Positions 32,073 through 41,728 of a stretch of DNA of 64,000 bases are shown piece after piece. The position numbers were made by a program, and so were the translations under genes. Below the pieces are notes generated by a model. The model did no database searches. It was not told the DNA's origin and was given only the letters and a program-made list of their open reading frames with translations. The stretch lies in assembly GCA_963989385.1 (NCBI GenBank), contig OZ022505.1:59151737-59215736 (forward strand), read 5' to 3'. This stretch comes from Ctena decussata (Eukaryota; Mollusca; Bivalvia; Lucinida; Lucinidae). Numbering within the stretch: the first letter of the stretch is position 1; every line of letters starts with the position of its first letter.

Positions 32073-32513
32073 CATAACCATGGTCTTCGTTACGTAAATA
32101 CATGTATATGATCAGCGTAAAATTCTGTCTTTTTAAGATATGGGGGATGGCTGGGTTGTGCGATGGTGCTGGGTTTAACTTCCAGTGCCGGGGCGTCCTA
32201 CTGATTTGGATAATAAGAGGACAATGGCCTACTGTGCTTGCAGTAGGTGCGGATGGGCGTTGTTTGGACATTTTTTCTCTCGTTTCTTTCTCCCTCTCTG
32301 TGGGAGACGGCCCGATATAGACTGCATGAAAAACTGTCTCAAACCCAAACCAACCAACGTTTTAAGATATGTGCGAATACTACAGTTAAAAAAATCATAA
32401 TAATTAAAAACTGGGACACATGAATTTGAAAAAACAGTTTAGACCCCACTCGGACTGTTCCTAAAGGAGCAGACTGACAAGCCCTACACTGTTTACGATT
32501 CCTTACATGTAAT
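32073..32513. other. Right flank of element B, no gene seen
   Basis: Starts with the CATAAC target duplication. The stretch GTCTCAAACCCAAACCAACC near 32336-32357 looks like a short retroelement tail. No exon was recognised. Confidence 0.35.
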
Positions 32514-32753
32514 ATGAGCCGCAACATGATAAAAGCAACAAAGTGACATGTGCGCTTAGCGAAGGCTCAGATCAGCCTGGGCATCCGCCCAGTCTGATCA
32601 GAGTCTTTGCACACGCTGAAAGGGTAGTTCAGGGTCTAAGCAAGCTCCATGCGGACAGCGAAGACTCTGATCAGACTGGATGGATGCCCAGGCTGATCTG
32701 AGTCTACGCTGGACGCACATGCCACTTTGTTGGTTTTGTCGTGTCGCAGCTCA
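32514..32753. repeat. TGAGCC hairpin MITE family, copy 7
   Basis: A full-length, slightly diverged unit: TGAGCCGCAACATGAT at the left, GTCGTGTCGCAGCTCA at the right. Confidence 0.9.
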
Positions 32754-32842
32754 TATATCTTTCAAACGCGTTAAAGTACGTTCAGTCATGGCATGCGCAG
32801 TTCGCCGACATGAAATGGCCCTACAATGGGTACCTGTACAAA

Positions 32843-33024
32843 TCAGCCGCGACAATCGCAAAGTCCGACCAGACTCTTCGCTAAGCGCTTGAAGGGTAGC
32901 TAAGGGTCTAAGTTACCTCCATGCGGACAGCGAAGACTTTGATCAGACTGGGCGGATGCCCAGGCTGATCTGAGTCTGCGCTGGGCGCACAACCACTTTG
33001 TTTGTTTTCTTGTGTCACGGCTCA
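32843..33024. repeat. TGAGCC hairpin MITE family, copy 8 (left arm deleted)
   Basis: The left arm is shortened (TCAGCCGCGACAATCGCAAA joins directly to GTCCGACCAGACTC), while the right arm is complete to GTGTCACGGCTCA. Confidence 0.88.
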
Positions 33025-33290
33025 AATCTATATAATGTACTACGCGTTAAAATACGAAACTGGGCGTGCAAATCGAATATGGCGGCCACTAGAACACGAC
33101 CGCCACTGGTCTCCAGCCAGTAACGTCACAAGAGAGAAACAACTTCGTTACTGTCTGCCATTCCATCTGCATTTTTCCGTTTTAATGCATCTTTGAAAAA
33201 CCAAACTTGCCACGTTTAGAACAAACGCGGAAATTACTTTAATTGTTCCATATTTTTTAATTCATTATTTACGCAATACGGTAAATAAAT

Positions 33291-33528
33291 TGAGCCGCGA
33301 CACGACAAAACCAACAATGCGGTTGTGCGCCCAGCGCAGACTCAGATCAGCCTGGGCATCCGCCCAGTCTGATCAGAGTCTTCGCTGTCCGCATGGAGGT
33401 AGCTCTGACCTTAGACTACCCTTTGAGCACCCAATAAAGAGTCTGGTCAAACTTGGCTGATGTCCAGGCTGATTTGAGTCTGCGCTGGGCGCACAACCAC
33501 ATTGTTGGTTTTCTCGTGTCGCGGCTCA
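33291..33528. repeat. TGAGCC hairpin MITE family, copy 9
   Basis: A full-length unit flanked by AT on both sides. It ends 21 bases before the first recognised exon of the KY-like gene, so its right arm lies at the branch-point region of that intron. Confidence 0.93.
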
Positions 33529-33549
33529 ATTGTCTTAAATATTTTTCAG

Positions 33550-36500
33550 TTTCTAGTACCTGAAGAAGAAGAGGGCTATCCTCCTGTACGACATCCTTCA
33601 AGCAACAAACATGATATCTACAATCCTCAGGATAACAGAGATATCTACCTGCACGCTCTGCACGTAAGTTTTCCTCTTTCAATTTTGCCATCTCTTTGCC
33701 TCTTTTGTCAGTGGCGTTGTCAACTCTGAAAGGAATGCACTAGCTTCGCCAAAGGGAATCTACTCTCAAAGGACAGAAATTGCTTCTTCACTTCTAGAAA
33801 GTTATATATTATCCTTAATGTCTTGGCGTTTTTATTTTCATTTTGTTTTTCTTAAAACACCTTATTTTCCTTTTACTGTGTCTGTTTCAAGTACATGTAT
33901 CTTTATCTTCTCATACTAAAAACGATGTTTAATTTGATGTTATAAGAATCATAATATTATAAATAAATTATTGTTTTGTCATTTAGGCTCCTAAAAGTAT
34001 AGAGAACTCCTGGGAAGACCTGGTAGACTATCTCACCTCTATATATCGTACCGACATGATGAAAGTTCGATCCCTATTCTCCTGGCTCGGGACACAGTCT
34101 ATTGAGAACGAAACGTTTGTTGGAGTATCAACACCCAATGATATAGAATCAATTACACCAAGAGGATACAAGAAAGTTATAAAAGAGAGAGAGGGCTCTT
34201 ATGCTACTTTCCTAGCTTTGCTGTGCAGGTGGATTCTAATGTTTTATTATCTTTTTTTTTACGTTTTCTGGTTTTCATATTATTAGTAATTGTGTTAAAT
34301 AGTTATTACATAGTTCTGTAATTAACTATAAAAGAATTATCATCTTACTTCCAAGATATTTTTCAAACAATATTTCGCTTTTAAAAGCGCACGTTTACCT
34401 GAGATACGATTTAAGTAAACCGCCGAAGATAAGCAATAGGCTAGTGTATTAGTATATAATAAGTGTCTCTTTTTTCAAAATCTATTTATACAATCTTCAA
34501 TCGTACCGCATATCAATAACTGTTTATTTCCCTTTATAGGAAAGCAGGACTAAAATGTGCCATAATCAATGGCATTTCTAAAGGCTCTGGATATGAAGCA
34601 GGCGACAGAAACGTTTCACAATTACGAGACAGATGGGTTGCTGTGTATATTGATGGATGGCGCCTTATCCACCCGCTCTGGGCTTACAAGGCGATCATTG
34701 GATTTAAAAGAGGAAGGTGGACCATAGCAGAGGAGAAACTGGACAAGAAGGACGAACAAATTTTGCATGATTTTAATGAGTACTATTTCCTGGTAGAACC
34801 TAAAGAGTTGGTGTCTGTGTGTCTACCTGACAAGCCAAAGTGGCAGATGTGCACTCCAGTAATGACCCTCGACAAATGGCTAGACTTGCCCTATTTCCAA
34901 AAGAGATATCATATGGAAGGTTTCAGGTATTCCAGTAGACTAGTATTACTAATTCTATAATTCTTCGTTTTCTCAAAGAATTTCGCTGATTTAACTCGAG
35001 AAGGCGATATCGAGACTATATAAATGGTCCACAATGAGCAAATGAATAAAACAATAAGAAACTATTGAAAGAAGGAAAAAAAAACATAAAATGAGCCGCG
35101 ACACGACAAGACCAACAGAGTGGCATGTGCACCCAGTGAACACCTAGATCAGTCGCTGGAAATCTGCTCAGTCTGATCAGAGTCTGCGCTATTCGCACGG
35201 ACCTAGCTGAGAATCCTAGCTATTTTAAGGGCAAAGCGAAGACTCTGAAGGAACTGAGCATATGACCAGTCTGATCTGAGTCTTCGCTGGGCGCACGTGA
35301 CTTTGTTTTGTCGCGTCGCGGCTCAATTAGTTTTATATGATCTAAACCGTTCGAGTTTATTTATCTTTCAATGTGAATGAGTATACTTTCAGGGTTAGCA
35401 ACTCTAACATAACATTTTCTTTTTTGCCTCCCTTCCCTTTCCTGTAGGAGGGAACTCCTCATAAAAAAGGTTTTCCTCTTCCGGGAAAGCAAACAAGAAA
35501 TCACGTATGGTTTTCTCCTTTGAGAGAATAGTGGAGAGACATGGATGTTTAGCCATGTACCTAAAATTGGTAAGAACATGTTTAATTCCTCGAGAAGTTC
35601 CGGTGGCTGAGGGCGTTAAGCGCTGGCCTGTTGGTCTAGCGGTTCAATTCTTGCAGGAGGCGGAAATCTTTTCAACCGTAAACGGGCTTCTTTTGCACTC
35701 GGTCTTTCATTCTCACCCTTTTGTCGTCCTTCACAAAAAAATCCTTCATATATGACATTTGCATCTTTTTATTCCAGATATGCTAGCGAATTCAAATCTC
35801 AGCTTATTCCAAGAAACGGGATTTGTGGACTTGCAATAAAGACGCCTTCTGAAAATGACATTGAATACCAACTTTCTTACGATTTCTTTTTCAACCACGT
35901 GATGTCCAAACCACGAGTTGATGACATCATATATCTAAAACGTTATGTTTTGATGTCACATGACTACAAAGACAAGCGGTGGTCATTCGAAGCACGGATG
36001 CCCGTGGCGGGAACATATCGAATCACTGTATATGGCGGTCCGAGTCACAGAACAATCTTGCCATGGATTTGTGACGTAGGCGTATATTGTGCAGAATCAG
36101 ACAAAAATGTTAGGCCGTATCCAGACTCGCCATTAATTGGCTTTGGACCAGTTACCATGACAGAAAAGGCCGGCTTAACAGAGCCATCACATACAAATGG
36201 TGCCTTGTTTGTTAGACCTAGACAAGTATTTCATATCACATTTAAATTGAAGCGAACTATTGAAGCGAGAGCTGATCTTGTCGGAACTAAAGTTCAGGAA
36301 AAACAATTAGGAAAGTGGGTCACATGCACAGTCAATAATCCATCTACAGTGCACGTGCTGGATGTGATGGTTAAGTTGTTGGAAGAGGGTGAATATGCTC
36401 TTAAACTCTACACTCGGCCAAAGAACTCGAACAACAAGTGGTTGAATGTTTGTAATTACTATCTCAGTACAGATCCTCCGCGGGAGCTAGGTGTTACATT

Positions 36501-39500
36501 AAGTGACAAAGGATACAAGGTACGTTGATTTGACCATTTTACTTGTACAGCTGTCTAGACTAAAATTCATGATTTTTCTTTCGTTTGAAAACAACAAAGA
36601 TACTGTTTGTATACATGTATAATTAGTACAATAGCTCAGAGGTTACAAGAGCCATATTGGACTTGCTGTGACTTCACGAGATGGTTGATTTCAAGTTCTG
36701 AAGATTGGACTTCGATACAGTCATCTCTCGATATTTTAAAGTCGGAATTCATCAAAGTAGTCCGAGAAAATTTACTTTGAGGAAAAGCAGTCAGAGATGT
36801 CCTAAGCTGAAATGAAAAGAAAAAATAGGAAATGTGTCCAAAGTATATCCTTTGATATTAGAGGGTATTTTGAGATATCAGTGTTTGAGATATCGAACGT
36901 CAATACTACAACGACTCATTCTTACCACAGATAATCACACTGAAATACACTTGAAATCTGTCTTTGGCTTTCTTCCAACAGCTTCATACTGCCGTATTGT
37001 TTACAGAAACATTTTTATCTTTCAGCCGAGTTGTCTTATAGAAAGAGAAAATAGTTAATATTATATGTTTTATGTACTTTCTATTGGTTTTGATGTTTGT
37101 TGATCAATGTACACAGTTCCTATGTGTTAGATTAGGTATATCTGTTATCAATAAAAGGTGTGCTGTTCAGCATGACTGTTTGCATGCCTCCTTCTTTCGT
37201 TCAAGACGGGAATCTTTTGATTTACGTCTTTTTGTCATGCATCCGCTGCAAAACTCTACTTGATAACAGGGTTATGCTGACATGATATCATGTCACCTTA
37301 GAACTGCGCTTGCGCGAGAGATATCAGGCAGTGTCTTCATAAGCGATCTATAAAGTGGATTGGCTTTTCACATGTAGTGACGTTGGCCGTGATAACAATG
37401 TTCATTTGCTTAAATGAAGTCACCTGCGTACGTCATCACAGAGTTGCAACGTCAGCAAGTTTGGACAAAAATGCATTAAATTTTGCACTTCATTTGTTTG
37501 ACACACTTCACGCCATAAAATTTTCTAATGTTGCATGATAAATAGAAAACCATACTATAGTCTTATCAGGCTCGACCAGAAACAGTAGGAATGGCTGGAC
37601 AAGCTCGCCCACTCTACGCTTCTTCTGGTCGCGCCTGGTGAGCTTTATATCAAAAGATACTAGCAAGGTATTCCCCATATACAATTTATACAACTAAGGG
37701 ACCGACCATTTGATATTCTGGGTAGGGGGGGGGGCTATCAAAAGATACTAGCAAGATATTCCCCATATACAATTTATACAACTAAGGGACCGACCATTTG
37801 ATATTCTGCGGGGGGGGGAGGGCGTGGGGGGGGGGGGCTGGTATATTTATAAAAAAAATCCCTGTTTTCTGTTTTTGGATATGCAAGAAAAAAATAACCT
37901 AGCTCATAAGGGGGTTTAAAAAATAATCTTGTCTCAAAAGTAAGTGAAAACTATAACCTGGCTCCACCCACAATTTTAAAAAAAAAAATATTGTCTGCAG
38001 ATAATTCCATTTGAATTGAGTTTTTATAATGTCTCTGGCTTCTTGGGGGGTCCCCCTACACCCCCCCCCCCCATATTTATAGTAATATTTTTATATTATC
38101 TACAATTTTTACACCAGCGGGCCCGCAAGTGCATACATTTACAAAAACATCCAACATCCACATACATGTATTATTGATCTGCCACATTACTAAGTAAATG
38201 TTTCCACTAAGACTGAATTGCAAAAGAGTCGCTAGCTTATGGGAGACAAAGCCATTATGGCAAAATAAACGCTCTAAAAGGCAAAAGTCCTAAAATTAAA
38301 AAAAGCCCTTATTTTTATCATCATCCCTAGTTTTTCTCTATTGTTTCCAGTCTTAAAATTGCCATTAAAATTGGGAAATTACTTTGGCTTCTGGGGCCGT
38401 TGCTCCCCAGACCCCCCCCCCCCCCCCCCTCTTTGTTAATTTCTTAGCACAGAACTTTCAGCCATTTTATTAACTGGCATTCAAGTATAATGTGACTCTA
38501 TCAGTAAGTAGTTATCAAACTTTCTGAAGTGCGAATAAAGCATGTTTGGGTATATGGTTCCGCTAGAAAAAAAACCCTTACATTCTTAATGTTAGCCCAA
38601 AAAAAACTTTACCAAAATAGATAGCCCTAATTATTTTGGCCAAAATATCCCTAATTTAAGGCCTAATGTTTTGCCAAATTCATACAGGGATGTTTGTATC
38701 TGTACCTTAGATGAAGAGAGTAACATGCTCCAGGCACTGGTTTGCAAAAGCAAGCTAAGCCATGCCCTTAGCCTGGTTGAAGACAGTACTATGTTATTTT
38801 TGGGAGAAATTACTGATGTGGGTAAAATAAAAGGATGTTAGGTCAAGTAAACAAGGATCTGATAGTTCAGCCTATAAAATTAAAAAAAAATATAACCTGT
38901 TTGAGTTAGTTTGTAAAAAAAAGAAATTGGGGCCCTCGAGGTAAAAAAGAAAGAAATTGTTTCCAGAGGCCAGTGAAATAAATTGTCCTGTCTCAATCAA
39001 GAATACCAGCCCCCACCCCCCCCCCACCCCACATATATAATATCAAATGGTCGGTCCCTAAGATATGCCTACATAAAGTTATTCTTACAGACAGCGTGGG
39101 AAGTGAATGCTCGAAAAGCTCTAGCTGAGGCCCGGCTAGGTAAAGATCTGGATGACCTGAAGGCTGCAGTTGATGAGTTTGAAGGCCACGGTCTGTATGA
39201 AATAGATGGAACATACAGCAAGGCTGCTAGAGAATTAGAGTACCTGGAACTAGTTAGGGGTAAATACTCCCACGCAAAAATGCCTATCGTAGTTCTTCGG
39301 TTATAAATCGAGGGGTTTCTGCTCAAAAAACAATTCCAAAACTCTTTTCCACCTTATAAGAGAAATAAATTTATTACATATTGAAGAGAAATTTATGACG
39401 AGAAATTCATGACATATTCATGACTCCCGTTTTATAGCTGAATTCGAACGACAAAGTCTTTGATTATCCTGTTTATCTGTACAGACTGATCAAAGTCTTC

Positions 39501-41690
39501 AGTTCCACCTTCACAGATGTCTCTGTGTATATATGCTCATAGAAAAACCTCTTAATCAGCCTGCAGCGTCTCATTGAGTGGGTAAGTGAAATCAGGTTTA
39601 ATATCCCACCAACAACTAGGTTATACGGAGACAGGACCTCGGTTTAAAGTCTCATCCGAAACACCAGAGAAGCGGGAGATCGATCTTGCGGTCCCGGGAT
39701 TAGTAGTCTAGCACCTTATTCTGCGTTAGCGCGAAATGTTTCACTCTAGTTTGCTCAGTTGTTTACCTTAAGGTCAATGGTTACACTTTTTGGCGAGCGG
39801 GGGGGGTGGGGGGGGTGGGGGGGGGGGCAGGTCTGCCATTTTCATTTAACTTCCGTTCTTAGTGGGGGTCATCTCTTGAAAAACAGACACCAGTTTGGAA
39901 CATCTTTGTCATCCCGTGAAGCAGACAGGAAGTTACAAAAGGTGTTTCTATTTGCAAAATTACAGAAAACATGCAAATTGGTAAGAAAGATAGAGGTGTA
40001 CCTGCTAAACTTAAGCAGTTCCTCGAAGATTTTTAATCATTAGTTAAACTGCAAGAAAATATTAATAAAAGTAAAAATATGGAGATTTGTTTAGTTTATG
40101 TCATGGTAACTGCTCTTTCTTTGATATAATGTGGATAACACGCAACCTGAACTGTCCATAAATGTGCTGCTTCCATTAAATGGAGCCACATTATGTGATT
40201 TCCAACAACATGGCACATTGATACTGGTAACAAGCACATGCTCTTATCAGACTGCACAGAAATGCAGTTTGATCAGTGCCTTTGCGTGTCATATCAGCCA
40301 TCTATGGAAGTGACCCAAGCCATAGAACCAACAGTGAGGTCTTTGATTACCTTGTATTTAAGAGAAGGATGATCTGAATATCACATGACAAAATTGCCAC
40401 ATGTGGAAAGTAACATGATGCGGTCTTATTTTTAGATCTTCGCGATGCCATCAACAGGCGAAACTTGGATGCGCTGAATAAAGCCATACAGGACGCGGAG
40501 GAGTCTGTGCACGTGACCAAACTGGAGAAGCTACTGACACAGGCCAAATTTGAGAGAGATGAACTTCTTCATTTGAACCAATACACCCACGCAGTTCTCG
40601 AGATGAAGCAGACAACATTGTCTGAACTAGTTAGTTACAATAAACCGCTGGCAGTAATACATGATGTGCTTGTTGCTACGTTACTGTTGCTTGGAGACAG
40701 CATGGAAACGTTTCAGGTGAAGTATATTTTGGCAAATGAAAATATTTCTGCCATTGTGTTAATTGAGTTTGTGTTTATATATCATTTTTTCAGTGCTTTG
40801 GTGTTGTCTAATTTTATGTTGTCTCTTTCCCACGTGGTATCTTGGGTGGGATCTAGGATTGAATTGTGTCAGATCCTGAGAATTTTTCTACTTACTTATA
40901 CCTCCACCTCTGTGCTTTAGAAAAGGTTGCGGTGATCGATTGTGGCCTTACCTAAATAGAAGCATTTCCATCTTTAAAAATCGTACGTGTACATTATATT
41001 ACTTTCTACAATAGTCGGTTATAACACAGTCGAAAATGAGAGCCTCATATCTACGTAGTTTTTGTTCATAACTGGTCCAGATTTAACGCATATCGAATCA
41101 ATCTTTATCGCATCTATTTACATTTTTTATGTGATACCAAAAATTCTGAAAATTGGGAAAGCTAAAATTATTATTATAACCGTAATTGCCCTGAAAATGG
41201 AAACATATGATTTTACATAGAGGATCCTACATGAGTGCTCTCGTATTACTGAATTTATTAAACGAGTTGGGGGGAAAAGATAAGATGCGAGGCTATGCCT
41301 ACATAGAGGATCCTACTGAATTGTATTACTGAATTTATTAAACGAGTTGGGGGAAAAGATAAGATGCGAGGCTATGCCTACATAGAGTATCCTACTGAAT
41401 TATATTACTAAATTTATTAAACGAGTTGGGGGAAAAAGATAAGATGCGAGGCTATGCCGAGCATCTTATCGGTTTTCACCAACTAGTTTAATAAATTCAA
41501 TAACACAGGAGCACGAATGCAAGATTCTATTTATCATATGACTTTTAAATCGTATTTTATTAGCAAATTTTGCATTAAAACGTCTATATTCTTTTTTGCG
41601 TCTTACATTATTGTTGTATATGTAAATGTTCTTGAGGGCCTCGGGGAAGATTGGCCTCGCCAACCGAGTTACCCTCACTAAATAAAGACA

Positions 41691-41728
<38 letters not shown>

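Noticed and set aside
35400..35570. Possible extra exon of the KY-like gene between 34926 and 35778
   Set aside because: An acceptor-like CTGTAGGAG exists, but the frame meets a stop early, and exons 34540-34926 and 35778-36519 already join in phase within the KY region.
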